DNA of 39,538 nt from Elusimicrobia bacterium RIFOXYB2_FULL_49_7. GTDB lineage: Bacteria; Fibrobacterota; OXYB2-FULL-49-7. Location: assembly GCA_001800515.1 (NCBI GenBank), contig MGVN01000025.1, positions 1-39,538 of the forward strand. Reading direction: 5' to 3'. Of this stretch, positions 15,622-24,822 are shown in pieces. Both the position numbers and the translations under genes were made by a program. Below the pieces are notes generated by a model. That model was not told the DNA's origin, did not search any database, and worked only from the letters and a program-made list of their open reading frames with translations. How positions within the stretch are numbered: position 1 is the stretch's first letter; every line of letters starts with the position of its first letter.

Positions 15622-16764
15622 TCAGGATTGAACAGAAAAACCGATTTTTTGAAACATCGCCGTCCATTCCGGAGTTCTTGCTCCGACAAGAAGACGGGTA
15701 TTAGCAAATTCACGACGTACCGGATACTCTTTTCGCAACGTATCAAAGAATGCGCGCCGTTCACACTCGGCCAATAGAAGGCTTTTTTTCAGGGGCTCGC
15801 TATCCCGAAGAACGGAATAAAGCGAAAGAACCGCGTAGCTCAAGGCGGCTTCTCCATCCTGAAGGGTCTCCGGAATCCGGAATTCCGGCACCGGCGGCAA
15901 GGGCAGCGTCAGATGCCATTCCGGGGCAATGCCGAAAAAGGCGGCAGCAGCCCGGTATATCATTTCCGTGCCACGCACCTTTCCATCAAAGGAGTATCCG
16001 GCGATATGAGGCGTTCCCAAATCAACCAAACTCAGCAATTCCGGATCAATGGCCGGTTCATTTTCCCAGACATCAAGCGCCACCGCGGAAAAATGGCCCT
16101 GCTTGATATATTTCTTCAAGGCCGCCTCTTCCACCACTTCTCCTCTGGAACTATTCAGAAAAACCAGTCCTTGCCGGGTCTTTTCCAGAAAAGCGGCATC
16201 AATCATCCGATATGTCGGACAGCACCCTTGGCGAGTCAGAGGCACATGGAGGGTCAGAATATCGCAATCCATCAAAGCTTCGATGGGAAGGTATTTTGGA
16301 TCGTGGGTACTCTCCGCTAAAGGAGGATCATTCAGTTTGACGTTTAAGCCTAAAGCCTCTGCACGCAAGGCAACACGGCTGCCCACATTGCCGGCGCCGA
16401 TGATGCCGATGGATTTCCCCTTCAAGCAAAAACCCTTCTTTTGAGCAAGCGTGAATAGCGTTGAAAGAATATAGTCCGCCACAGAAACCGCATTACTGCC
16501 CGGCGCACTCGAAAAATCGATGCCTTTTGATTTCAGATAATCGATATCCACATGATCATACCCGATGGTCGCTGTGGCCACAAAGCGAACCGTGCTTCCC
16601 GAAAGGAGCTTTTCATTCACTTGGGTAATGGAACGAACCAGCAAGCAATCGGCATCCGCCACGACATCGCAGGTCATCGCACGACCGGACAAGGTTTGGA
16701 CCTTCCCGAGGTGGGCAAAAACCTCTTTAACATAGGGGATATTTTCGTCTGCAATGATTTTCAT
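15622..16764 (-). CDS. pdxB: Erythronate-4-phosphate dehydrogenase
   Basis: PdxB oxidises 4-phosphoerythronate in the DXP-dependent route to pyridoxal phosphate. The 380-residue protein has the D-2-hydroxyacid dehydrogenase layout: MKIIADENIPYVKEVFAHLG start, Rossmann loop GIIGAGNVGSRVA, catalytic Arg in NSSRGEVV, Glu in DVWENEP and His in TPHIAGYSFDGKVRGTEM. The last segment and the DENIPY start separate PdxB from SerA-like enzymes, as does the length. The C-terminal PdxB dimerisation region is present (residues about 285-380). It precedes the giant activase by 13 bases on the same strand; no functional link between them is known. The window also has dxr, which shares the DXP substrate pool. 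Confidence 0.92.
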   Translation of the reverse strand: MKIIADENIPYVKEVFAHLGKVQTLSGRAMTCDVVADADCLLVRSITQVNEKLLSGSTVRFVATATIGYDHVDIDYLKSKGIDFSSAPGSNAVSVADYILSTLFTLAQKKGFCLKGKSIGIIGAGNVGSRVALRAEALGLNVKLNDPPLAESTHDPKYLPIEALMDCDILTLHVPLTRQGCCPTYRMIDAAFLEKTRQGLVFLNSSRGEVVEEAALKKYIKQGHFSAVALDVWENEPAIDPELLSLVDLGTPHIAGYSFDGKVRGTEMIYRAAAAFFGIAPEWHLTLPLPPVPEFRIPETLQDGEAALSYAVLSLYSVLRDSEPLKKSLLLAECERRAFFDTLRKEYPVRREFANTRLLVGARTPEWTAMFQKIGFSVQS

Positions 16765-16865
16765 GGCAAGTTAATAAAAATAATACAATGGCCTGAAACG
16801 GCTCAATCGTTTTCTTAGGATTGTTTATCCAAGCCCTTTTTGGGTATTTTCTCCCTATTCAAATC

Positions 16866-18101
16866 ATGCCGAACAACATCAATACTCTGCTCGGATACCT
16901 CTACTCTCTTCAAACCCGAGGGATTAAGCCGGGGCTTGAACGGGTCAGACGTTTTCTGAAAAGCCTTGGTAATCCGGAAGCAACCTTCCCCACTCTCCAT
17001 ATTGCCGGCACCAATGGCAAAGGCACGGTCTGCCATATTCTCTATTCTATCCTGCGTGCTGCGGGATATCGCGTGGGACGCTATACATCACCCCATCTCA
17101 TGCGATTCAACGAACGGGTTGTCGTGAACGAGCAAGAAATAACGGACGAGAAAATTGTTGAATTTGTCCTGCGAAACCGGAATACCTTTGATCAGGAGAA
17201 ACTTACCTTTTTTGAAATCACCACAGCCCTGGCCTTTGAACACTTTGCCCACGAAAAGCCGGATGTGGCGATTATTGAAACCGGCATGGGCGGACGGCTG
17301 GATGCCACGAATGTTCTTACCCCGGAAGTATCCATCATCACCGACATCTCAATGGATCACGAAGCTTTTCTGGGAAACAACATTGAGCAGATTGCAATGG
17401 AAAAAGCAGGGATTTTAAAAAAAGGAGTACCTGCTGTTATGGGTGTTCAGCACGTGGATGCAAAACGAACTATACTGAAACACTGCCCGGACTGCTTGGA
17501 TGCCTTTTCGGAAAGCCGAATTCACTTGCTCAAAGAAACTGAGACAGGCACCACTTTTGATTTCCAACTGGCCGACAAAAAACTCCCTGCACTCTTTCTT
17601 CCACTTCCCAGTGCCCACCAACTTCGCAATGCACAACTGGCATTGACCGCCCTATATCAAACCCGTTTTGCGCCCACCTTAGAGCATGTTCGCTCCGGGC
17701 TATCGCGTGTTCAAATCCCAGGCCGACTGGAATTGAAAAAGGGGACCCCCTCCCTTCTCCTTGATGTGGCACATAATCCTCAAAAAATCCGGGGCCTCAA
17801 TGATTATTTGGAACGATTCTTTCCGGACCAAAATATTCATTTTATCTTTGGGGTCATGGGGGATAAGAATTATGCGGACATGCTCAATACGCTGAACAAA
17901 CCGAAACGTTCTTTTTTCTTCTGCAAACCAAACACGGAACGGGCCGCTGATCCGGCCCGGCTTCTCCCGTTGGTAAAAAAAGGTATCTGCTTTGGGCCGG
18001 TTCAAGAAGCCTACCAAGCAGCCATGCACCATGCCGAAAAAGAGGATTTAGTCGTGATCACCGGGTCTTTTCATACGGTCGGCGAAATAGAAGCCGGCTG
18101 A
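16866..18101 (+). CDS. folC: Folylpolyglutamate synthase / dihydrofolate synthase
   Basis: FolC adds glutamate to dihydropteroate or folates using ATP. The 411-residue protein shows the Mur-ligase-type P-loop GTNGKGTV (about residue 47), the YTSPHLMRFNERVVVN segment typical of FolC, FFEITTALAFEHFA and ETGMGGRLDATN. DISMDHEAFLG and LDVAHNPQKIRGL follow, with the His of the latter in the ADP-binding region. The ATG at 16866 is preferred; an in-frame TTG at 16821 has TAGGA directly against it with no spacing. The last 31 bases overlap the convergent oxidoreductase gene. It is divergent from pdxB, with about 100 bases between. Confidence 0.93.
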   Translation: MPNNINTLLGYLYSLQTRGIKPGLERVRRFLKSLGNPEATFPTLHIAGTNGKGTVCHILYSILRAAGYRVGRYTSPHLMRFNERVVVNEQEITDEKIVEFVLRNRNTFDQEKLTFFEITTALAFEHFAHEKPDVAIIETGMGGRLDATNVLTPEVSIITDISMDHEAFLGNNIEQIAMEKAGILKKGVPAVMGVQHVDAKRTILKHCPDCLDAFSESRIHLLKETETGTTFDFQLADKKLPALFLPLPSAHQLRNAQLALTALYQTRFAPTLEHVRSGLSRVQIPGRLELKKGTPSLLLDVAHNPQKIRGLNDYLERFFPDQNIHFIFGVMGDKNYADMLNTLNKPKRSFFFCKPNTERAADPARLLPLVKKGICFGPVQEAYQAAMHHAEKEDLVVITGSFHTVGEIEAG

Positions 18102-19273
18102 CGCCATTCGTTCGTTTCAGGGACAAATCCCATGGCATTCCAATAGGGTCTGAGATCCACCACCTTCCGTTCCCGCATGGCCGCATCCAGCGCCAGACAA
18201 ACCACGGCAGAACTCGCCCCTTCCTGCACGGTTGTCAAGGAAGGTGCGTTCTGAAACATCATTTGTCGGAGCTGCGTGATAAGTACGTCATCCCCCCCAC
18301 CATGGCTGCCGTGGAATGCCGACATATCCAGGCTTTCCATATCTGTATCAAAACCGATGCGGCTGGTCTCTATTTTTCCGGTAATCACATCTGCTCGAAG
18401 AGCACCTTCGGTTCCAAGAATGTACATACGTCGTTCAAGGATGGCGGCATTGAGGTTGGTATGGAAAGTGGCACGCACCCCGTTCCCATATTGAAGAATG
18501 GCGACCTGGTTATCGATGATGTCACAATCGCCGGTAAAGGGATGATCCTGACCGCCCACATTCTCCCAGGCGCAATAGGCGGGTTGACCGCTTTGACTCT
18601 TTCCGATGCGGGTCATATGAAGGGCATTTTCCGGGCGGAAAAAATCGTTTCCCCCGAATGAGGCGACCGCCACGGGAAGCGAACCGATGATCCAATTGGC
18701 CAAATCAATATCATGACAACATTTTTCAAGCATATGGCCGCCGGAATTCTGAGTACGGCGTCGCCAGTCGCGCAGGATGTGGCCGCCGTGATTAAACCCG
18801 ATGGTCTCGTTGAATTCGAAGCTTAAAACACGTCCGATTTTCCCGGAATGCACCCATTCCCTTATTTTACGATAGTGAGGAGAATAACGGAGCGTAAACC
18901 CGATCATGACGCGACAATTCGACGCAGAGGCAAGCGACAAGAGATCCGCGTTGTCCTGAAATGTGGTGGACAGCGGCTTTTCGCAAAAAATATTCAATCT
19001 CGCCTGAAGCGCCTTTTCAACATGGCGTCGATGGTGTACATTCCAGGAACCGATCATGACCCATTCAAGACCGGAATGTTGAAAAAAGGCATCCTCATCG
19101 TCATACAGGGCCAAATCCAGATTGAACTCGGTTCGGAAACGTTCTCGCCGTTCAGGAAGCGGATCGCAGACGGCAACCAATCTTATCGACGAGTTGTCCG
19201 GCCGCAGTTTTCGAATCAAAGATTCCGTGCGTTTTCCACAACCGATGACACCGAGCGATACGGTTTTTGACAT
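18071..19273 (-). CDS. Gfo/Idh/MocA-family oxidoreductase
   Basis: A 400-residue NAD(P)-dependent sugar or cyclitol dehydrogenase-like protein. The N-terminal Rossmann domain has LGVIGCGKRTE and the substrate/cofactor Lys in CEKPLS (about residue 97). HMLEKCCHDIDLANWIIG carries the conserved His/Asp segment of the C-terminal domain, and the GGDDVL loop and PSLTTVQEG pattern are typical too. The substrate is unknown. GAAGGGA lies upstream of the ATG at 19273. A divergent AraC-type regulator starts 81 bases away, with a palindrome between them, so this gene is a likely target of that regulator. Confidence 0.88.
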   Translation of the reverse strand: MSKTVSLGVIGCGKRTESLIRKLRPDNSSIRLVAVCDPLPERRERFRTEFNLDLALYDDEDAFFQHSGLEWVMIGSWNVHHRRHVEKALQARLNIFCEKPLSTTFQDNADLLSLASASNCRVMIGFTLRYSPHYRKIREWVHSGKIGRVLSFEFNETIGFNHGGHILRDWRRRTQNSGGHMLEKCCHDIDLANWIIGSLPVAVASFGGNDFFRPENALHMTRIGKSQSGQPAYCAWENVGGQDHPFTGDCDIIDNQVAILQYGNGVRATFHTNLNAAILERRMYILGTEGALRADVITGKIETSRIGFDTDMESLDMSAFHGSHGGGDDVLITQLRQMMFQNAPSLTTVQEGASSAVVCLALDAAMRERKVVDLRPYWNAMGFVPETNEWRQPASISPTV

Positions 19274-19302
19274 GAGACATTCCCTTCTTTTGGTTTAACC
19301 CG

Positions 19303-19317
19303 ATTTCCATTGGAAAT
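19303..19317. promoter_or_regulatory. Palindrome between oxidoreductase and AraC gene, candidate operator
   Basis: ATTTCC-ATT-GGAAAT is a perfect 6-3-6 inverted repeat in the 81-base divergent region. Its right arm overlaps the -35 hexamer proposed for the AraC gene (19310-19315), so a bound protein could block or tune that promoter. AraC proteins often use direct repeats, so another binder is possible. Confidence 0.4.
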
Positions 19318-19337
19318 AATATAACAGAATCTATTAT
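19310..19337 (+). promoter_or_regulatory. Candidate sigma70-type promoter for the AraC gene
   Basis: TTGGAA (19310-19315) and TATTAT (19332-19337) are separated by 16 bases. Transcription would start near 19344, about ten bases before the ATG at 19355, which has no Shine-Dalgarno. Confidence 0.45.
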
Positions 19338-19354
19338 CTTAAATATTACGAAAA

Positions 19355-20230
19355 ATGACTGATATTTTAACTAAAGTGATTGAGCGGAAATTTCGGGTCA
19401 TCGGACTGCCTAAAAACTACTATCTCGGCACACGTCCCATGAGCTTCGATGTGCCGGTCAATATTCTAATCTGGGTTCGAGAAAAAATGGATCGCAATAC
19501 CAGCGATGCGTTTCACTATCGTCATATTTTATGCTTTAACATTCAGACCGCCGGCCAAGCAATCGTTGACCACCAAATCCTCGATCTGGCGCCGGGTCAT
19601 GGCCTGCTTATTTTCCCCTTTCAGTTCCACCATTTTGCCGCACCCATCCCCGCTTCCCGCCGTTGGATATTTATCGGTTTTGAGATGGCGAGATCGGATT
19701 TTCTGACACCCTTCAAAGGTCACCCTTTTAACCTGACGCCCGGATTGCAAGACCTCTTAACCCGTTTACTGTTAGCCTATGCCGACGAAATAGGGAACTG
19801 CAACACACAAAACAAGACCCCTCTTCTCCTCGCACTCCTGCTCAACGAAATGGCGCAGATGCGAAAAGAAAAGATGTCCAACCATCAGAATACGGTAAAA
19901 CCTCTTATTCATGAAACGTTGTCAGCCAGAGTGCAACGCCATATCTACGCCCATCTCAGTGAAGGTATCCGTATCCGGGACCTCGCACGCGTCATAGGTC
20001 TTTCTGCAAGCCGCCTGCGTGCCCGCTACCGACAAGAATTGGGCATCAGTTTGGGACGGACGCTTCAAGCCATACGGCTCAACCGTGCACGACAATTGCT
20101 TTCGGTATCGGAAATGAACGTCTCGGAAATCGCGGACGCATGTGGATACGAATCGGTATATGCATTCAGCCAGGCCTTTAAGAAAAGGAGCGGCCTCTCA
20201 CCTCTGAATTTCCGAAAGCAGCTACACTGA
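19355..20230 (+). CDS. AraC-family transcriptional regulator
   Basis: A 291-residue regulator. The N-terminal 170 residues look like a cupin-type sensing domain (GHGLLIFPFQFHHFA, WIFIGFEM). The C-terminal 100 residues hold the double helix-turn-helix: IRIRDLARVIGLSASRLRARYRQELG and the signature MNVSEIADACGYESVYAFSQAFKKRSGLSPLNFRK. It probably senses a sugar or similar ligand and controls the divergent Gfo/Idh/MocA gene; this is inferred from arrangement. Its end lies 16 bases from the convergent prmC end. Confidence 0.9.
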   Translation: MTDILTKVIERKFRVIGLPKNYYLGTRPMSFDVPVNILIWVREKMDRNTSDAFHYRHILCFNIQTAGQAIVDHQILDLAPGHGLLIFPFQFHHFAAPIPASRRWIFIGFEMARSDFLTPFKGHPFNLTPGLQDLLTRLLLAYADEIGNCNTQNKTPLLLALLLNEMAQMRKEKMSNHQNTVKPLIHETLSARVQRHIYAHLSEGIRIRDLARVIGLSASRLRARYRQELGISLGRTLQAIRLNRARQLLSVSEMNVSEIADACGYESVYAFSQAFKKRSGLSPLNFRKQLH

Positions 20231-20246
20231 TTGCTTCGAAGAAATC

Positions 20247-21092
20247 CTATTCCGAAGACTGAAGTATCAACACCCTTGGAATGGCTGCATAATCCGGGAT
20301 CGTGTCGATCAGATGAAAACCGGCCTGTTTCGCCATCTCGGCAACATTTTCTTTCTGCCCCTCTCCCAATTCAAAATACAGCATGCCTTTTTCGGATAGA
20401 TGGTTTTTGGCTATTGTCAGGATGCGTTGGTAGAAATCCAGCCCTTCCACTCCTCCATCCAGTGCCAGATGCGGTTCATAATCACGTACCTCCCGCTGTA
20501 AATCGACTAATTCCGAATGGCGTACATAAGGCGGATTGGATACAATAACATCAAAGCGTTCATTGGAAAAGGATTCAAACAGATCAGAACGGACAAACCG
20601 AACATCCACCTGGTTCTGCTTGGCATTATCAGAAGCAATCTGTAAAGCATTTTCAGAGATATCCGACCCGGTTATCTCTGTCTCTGGCAGATGTTTTTTC
20701 AGATAAATCGCCAATACGCCAGACCCGGTACACAAGTCTAAAATCGTGGAGGGGGTAAGCGCCTGAGACCGTTTGAAGATCGCTTCTGCAAGCAATTCCG
20801 TCTCAGGCCGCGGAATGAGGACCGCAGAAGTGACGGATAGGCTGATGTCCATAAACTCACAAGTGCCCGTAATATATTCAAGGGGCTCAAACCGACCGCG
20901 CCGCACCACCCATGTTCGCAATTTATCCACTTCAGCATCATGGAGCGGTTTATCGAAATTAAGATAAAGATCCAAACGGCGACAAGCGAGCAAATGGCAT
21001 AAAAGCCGCTCCGCATTCAGGCGCGGGGATTCAATACCTTTTTGTAAAAAATAGCCGGAAGATTTTTTAAGAATATCAAGGACAGTATTCAC
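20247..21092 (-). CDS. prmC: Peptide chain release factor N5-glutamine methyltransferase
   Basis: PrmC methylates the GGQ glutamine of release factors RF1 and RF2. The 281-residue protein has an N-terminal helical domain (RLNAERLLCHLLACRRLDLYL) and PLEYITGTCEFM, then VLIPRPETELL. The SAM motif is ILDLCTGSGVLAIYL and the catalytic VSNPPYVRHSEL carries NPPY, which separates PrmC from most other methyltransferases. It is the last gene of the frr-rseP operon, overlapping the response-regulator stop by four bases. In many bacteria prmC follows prfA, which is not seen here. Confidence 0.93.
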   Translation of the reverse strand: MNTVLDILKKSSGYFLQKGIESPRLNAERLLCHLLACRRLDLYLNFDKPLHDAEVDKLRTWVVRRGRFEPLEYITGTCEFMDISLSVTSAVLIPRPETELLAEAIFKRSQALTPSTILDLCTGSGVLAIYLKKHLPETEITGSDISENALQIASDNAKQNQVDVRFVRSDLFESFSNERFDVIVSNPPYVRHSELVDLQREVRDYEPHLALDGGVEGLDFYQRILTIAKNHLSEKGMLYFELGEGQKENVAEMAKQAGFHLIDTIPDYAAIPRVLILQSSE

Positions 21093-22012
21093 AATTCATT
21101 GATAATGAGGGGTTTGAACCCCTTATACTTCTCTGCAAAATAGGATAACAGAATGATTTCCGTAATCTTCCCTCGTTCAATATTGACAATAAATGAATCG
21201 ATAAATTCCCGTGAAATGAAAAGCCCACGGCCGTGCTCGTCATTGAGACTTTTAACCAACCCGGTCTCGGTATCGCGTACGATATTACGTTCAAGCCAGT
21301 AGAGAACATCGGCCTTTTTTAACCTTCCCTTTTGATCCACAATGGAAATCCCCACTTTATCCTGGTCAACCATGAAATTGACATAAACATATTCATCCGG
21401 CTGCAGCGCTACACTAAGATCCCATTCCTCTTTTTTAGCACCATCTTCATTTTTTGCACCGTAGTAAACGGCATTTACAATTAACTCACGCAGTGCGGTA
21501 CGTACACGTGCCACGCGAGGATGGTCCTTCATCCGGTTGAAAAGATTCTGAATAATGTTTTCAATTTCGGTTGAATGGGTGATGGAGAGTGTTTCCCGCT
21601 GAACATGAGCTTCAAAATGCTTTTCAATGCCGAAAATATCTCCGGTGACCAGACTTTTCACTTGAATGAGAAAATCTTTGAAATTAAACGGCGAGGTCTT
21701 AGCAATGATGTTTCCGACATTGTGGATTTTGGCCAATTCGATATAACTATTGACATCATAAGCTGTAATCAAGGCATTCTTTAAAGAAGGGTATTTTTCT
21801 TTTACTGCTGCAATGAGCTCGAACCCCTTCATCCGGGGCATATTGATATCCGAAAGCAATAGATCAAACCGTGAATCCTTCTCCAGAAAAGACAAGGCAT
21901 CAAGGCCGTCAGAGGCTGTTTTTACTTCAAACCCTTCCTCCTCAAGAAACTCACCTAAGACTTCCACCAAATCAGGTTCATCATCCACTAATAAAACTCG
22001 TCCCAATGACAT
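21089..22012 (-). CDS. Response regulator with HATPase (anti-sigma-kinase-like) output
   Basis: A 307-residue protein. Residues 1-120 are a receiver domain: acidic pair in LLVDDEPDL, phospho-acceptor Asp55 in LLLSDINMPRMKG, Thr in ALITAYD and Lys105 in IIAKTSPFN. Residues about 150-300 are a GHKL ATPase domain of the RsbW/SpoIIAB class, with an N-box TALRELIVNAVYYGA (about 172-186), VGISIVDQKG and GRGLFISREFIDS. There is no DNA-binding domain. The likely output is kinase or anti-sigma binding in a partner-switching pathway. It follows the histidine kinase gene by five bases and is presumably its partner. The STAS protein at 11004 could be a substrate, which is untested. Confidence 0.87.
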   Translation of the reverse strand: MSLGRVLLVDDEPDLVEVLGEFLEEEGFEVKTASDGLDALSFLEKDSRFDLLLSDINMPRMKGFELIAAVKEKYPSLKNALITAYDVNSYIELAKIHNVGNIIAKTSPFNFKDFLIQVKSLVTGDIFGIEKHFEAHVQRETLSITHSTEIENIIQNLFNRMKDHPRVARVRTALRELIVNAVYYGAKNEDGAKKEEWDLSVALQPDEYVYVNFMVDQDKVGISIVDQKGRLKKADVLYWLERNIVRDTETGLVKSLNDEHGRGLFISREFIDSFIVNIERGKITEIILLSYFAEKYKGFKPLIINEL

Positions 22013-22017
22013 TGTAT

Positions 22018-23508
22018 TTAAGCTTTCGGCAAAAGGAGGATAAACGTGGTTCCTTCTCCCATTCGGCTGCGAACCACTAAACGCCCCTTATGCGCTTGAA
22101 TTGATTTATACACAATAGCCAACCCCAAACCGGTTCCTTTACCAGCTTCTTTGGTTGTGAAAAAAGGATCAAATATCTTCTTTCGGTGCTCTTCCGGAAT
22201 ACCGGTCCCGGTATCCCGAATACTGATTTTAATATAACTTTCAAGACTTTCCGTTGTCAAAACGAGTTTCCCTCCACTCAACATAGCATCACAGGCATTC
22301 GTAAAAAGATTGAGAAAGACCTGCTCCATCTGGTTCTTGTCGCATCGTGCAACACACCCTTCCCGCAGCAATTTGATGACATCAATGCCATCGAATCGCT
22401 TTTCAAAGGTGAGAAATGCCAATGCACTTTCAATAACTTCATTGATATTCACCAATGTAAAACCGGCCACCTTTTTCCGCGAGAAATCGAGTAAATTATT
22501 GATAATATCGCCGCATCGGTTACTCTGCGTTTCAATGGATTCCACAGCCTTGATGATCTTTTCATTCAAAGCATCCCGGTTCGCCAGCAATCGTTGTGCA
22601 CGAGTATTGATGATGGTAATAGGATTTCGAAGTTCATGGGCGATTCCGGAAAGCATGGTGCCCATCGTGGCCAATTTCTCCGCCTGAAAAAGCTGATTGG
22701 TCATCTGCTCCCACTCGGTCACATCACGCGCCAGGAACAATAGTCCCACCGGGTTTTCGTAATTGTCCTTGATGAGGGAAATAGAATAGGCAATCATAAG
22801 ATCCTCACGTACCGAACAGCCTTCAATCTGCCGGGTTTCGCCGCTCTTCAGCACTTCGGCCGCGTTCGTGGAAAGGGATTCCTTGAGACCGTTAAAAACC
22901 ACCTCTCCGTATTGTTGTCCGTAAAAGTCCGAAACAGAGACCCCGAAAATCTTCTTGCCCATCTCATTCAACATCATAATAGCCCCGACCGTATCCACAA
23001 TCATAAGCCCGTAAACAATGGAATTGATGATGGACTCATTGAAATTGCGCTCCCGCTCGAACACCTTGTTCTTCAGGTCCAGCTCCGTGGCCACGGATTG
23101 ATTATCTCGCAAGGAGGACTCCAACTCCTCGGTACGTGCCTCCAAACCGTAAAAGCGGACCATATTCATCACCAGAGAAAGAAGCATCCCCTCCGTAAAA
23201 TCCTCGCCTATCAGAATACCCACCACGGATTTCATCTGGAGCAACGAAAGATTATGTTCACCGGACCGTAGATACAGTACCACCTGAACCTTATTAGAAT
23301 AAAATTGAATGACATCCAGGACATGCGGATCCCCGGTCACCATGTCAGCGTCGATAATGAGTCCCACCACTTCGGTATTCAGCAGCCGCTCCTGACACGC
23401 CTCCTTGCTGGAAGCGAGAAAAAAGACAAGCCCCATATTCTCGGTAAAGGCACGAATACGGGTAATAACAGATTCCGGAAGCCCGGTTAAAAGCAGATTA
23501 GAAGCCAT
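22018..23508 (-). CDS. PAS-containing sensor histidine kinase with degenerate receiver-like N-terminus
   Basis: A 496-residue soluble kinase with no membrane helix. Residues 1-120 have a receiver-like alternation of strands and helices ([33 protein letters not shown]) but lack the acidic pair and may be a pseudo-receiver. A coiled coil (about 122-165) and a PAS domain (about 160-265) follow. The kinase core has His291 in [13 protein letters not shown]-box [12 protein letters not shown] (about 398-409), DTGTGIP (432-438) and [10 protein letters not shown] (456-465). The gene sits three bases after rseP and five before the receiver-HATPase gene. The signal is unknown; its place in the rseP operon suggests envelope state. 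Confidence 0.9.
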   Translation of the reverse strand: MASNLLLTGLPESVITRIRAFTENMGLVFFLASSKEACQERLLNTEVVGLIIDADMVTGDPHVLDVIQFYSNKVQVVLYLRSGEHNLSLLQMKSVVGILIGEDFTEGMLLSLVMNMVRFYGLEARTEELESSLRDNQSVATELDLKNKVFERERNFNESIINSIVYGLMIVDTVGAIMMLNEMGKKIFGVSVSDFYGQQYGEVVFNGLKESLSTNAAEVLKSGETRQIEGCSVREDLMIAYSISLIKDNYENPVGLLFLARDVTEWEQMTNQLFQAEKLATMGTMLSGIAHELRNPITIINTRAQRLLANRDALNEKIIKAVESIETQSNRCGDIINNLLDFSRKKVAGFTLVNINEVIESALAFLTFEKRFDGIDVIKLLREGCVARCDKNQMEQVFLNLFTNACDAMLSGGKLVLTTESLESYIKISIRDTGTGIPEEHRKKIFDPFFTTKEAGKGTGLGLAIVYKSIQAHKGRLVVRSRMGEGTTFILLLPKA

Positions 23509-23511
23509 ATT

Positions 23512-24822
23512 CTACTTCCCCACCAACCGGAAAACATCGTTGAAAGTAATCAGAAGCGTAAGCGCAAGAATGGCAAGGAGGGCCCCTTGCTGAACAAAGG
23601 TCTGCGTTTTTCGTGAGAGCGGTTTACGCCGGACATACTCTAACAGTGTAAAAAAGATAACACCGCCATCCGTAATGATGAGAAAAGGAAACAGATTCAC
23701 CACCGCAAGATTGACGCTGATCATGGCCAAGAATAAGAGCAATACTTCTGCACCGCCCTTGGCCACCTGTCCTGTGATGTGCACAATCCCGACCGGGCCG
23801 GTCATACTCTTGACCGAGATACGCGACTGAACAAGGCCCTTCAATGATTTCCAGATCAGGACCGCATCACGACCCGTATGCTGGAAAGCCTTCTTGATTG
23901 AAATAAGAGGACTGTAACGGTGACGCACCAATACGTCACCCCGCTGAATACCTATCATAAACCGCTTCTGTTCTTCGGAAAACGCCGGTGTCACGGTCAA
24001 GGGGACCCGACCCGTTCCGCGCGTCACCTCGACCTGCACGGAACGGCCCTCGGCCAATCGGATTTGGTCAACAAAATAGTCCCACGCTGGAATCGCCTCT
24101 CCGTTTACCATAGTAAGGGTATCGAAAACCTGGAGACCGGCTCGTTCCGCGGGCGATCCTTTAATCACCGCACCGACCACCACCTTTTCCATGGGATATA
24201 GCCCGCTCCATCCCATTTCTTCTCGGCCAATCTTGTCCGGCACCAAAGTGACATGACGCCGTCCGCCATGGCGGCCGATGAGAAGTTCCATCGGGTAACC
24301 GGGATGCATGGCAAATTCCAGCAGAGCATCCTCCCAGGTCTTGACTTTTTTTCCGGCCATAAGCAGCAACGTGTCTCCCACCCGTATGTCGGCACGGCCG
24401 GCCGAAGAACTGTCGACAATATAACCCACGACCAGCACACCCGTCGTATTGGGCGTCTCCCGGATACCGGTGGCATAAAGAACGGATAGCACCACCAAGG
24501 CCAATAAATAATTAAAAAGCGGACCCGCAAAAGCGATGGCAATTCTTTTTAAAATCGACTGCCTTCGAAAATCCTTTGGGTCATCAAGCGATTCGCCCGG
24601 AACATCGAAATCCTCTTGTCCCGTCATTTTGACATAACCGCCAAACAGAATCGCAGAAAACCGGTAGTCTGTTTCACCGTATCGGAAACCGAACAGTTTT
24701 GGGCCAAAGCCGATGGAAAAAGTCTCCACCCGCACACCGGCTCGTTTGGCAGCGATAAAATGACCCAGCTCGTGAATGAATACCAAAAAGCTTAAAAGCA
24801 GGATTCCAATTATAACACCCAT
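23512..24822 (-). CDS. rseP: RIP zinc metalloprotease RseP (site-2 protease)
   Basis: A 436-residue intramembrane protease that usually cleaves membrane anti-sigma factors or signal-peptide remnants. The zinc motif is HELGHF (about residues 18-23), followed by GFGPKLFGFRYGETDYRFSAILFGGYVKMTGQED typical of RseP (segments shown only in part here as family cues). Two PDZ-like regions lie about 130-290. The third metal ligand region reads NLFPFLIITDGG, where the family usually has NLLPIPxLDGG; the Asp-Gly-Gly is kept but one residue further. It overlaps dxr by 13 bases and is followed at three bases by the histidine kinase. Confidence 0.9.
   Translation of the reverse strand: MGVIIGILLLSFLVFIHELGHFIAAKRAGVRVETFSIGFGPKLFGFRYGETDYRFSAILFGGYVKMTGQEDFDVPGESLDDPKDFRRQSILKRIAIAFAGPLFNYLLALVVLSVLYATGIRETPNTTGVLVVGYIVDSSSAGRADIRVGDTLLLMAGKKVKTWEDALLEFAMHPGYPMELLIGRHGGRRHVTLVPDKIGREEMGWSGLYPMEKVVVGAVIKGSPAERAGLQVFDTLTMVNGEAIPAWDYFVDQIRLAEGRSVQVEVTRGTGRVPLTVTPAFSEEQKRFMIGIQRGDVLVRHRYSPLISIKKAFQHTGRDAVLIWKSLKGLVQSRISVKSMTGPVGIVHITGQVAKGGAEVLLLFLAMISVNLAVVNLFPFLIITDGGVIFFTLLEYVRRKPLSRKTQTFVQQGALLAILALTLLITFNDVFRLVGK

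Noticed and set aside
15609..15764. 52-residue N-terminal extension of the activase
   Set aside because: It overlaps the end of pdxB, and AAGGA plus the family start MKACGINIGSS support the ATG at 15608.
16780..16806. Promoter for pdxB (TTGAGC and TATTAT on the minus strand)
   Set aside because: The spacer is only 15 bases and the -35 match is partial, so it is too weak to list.
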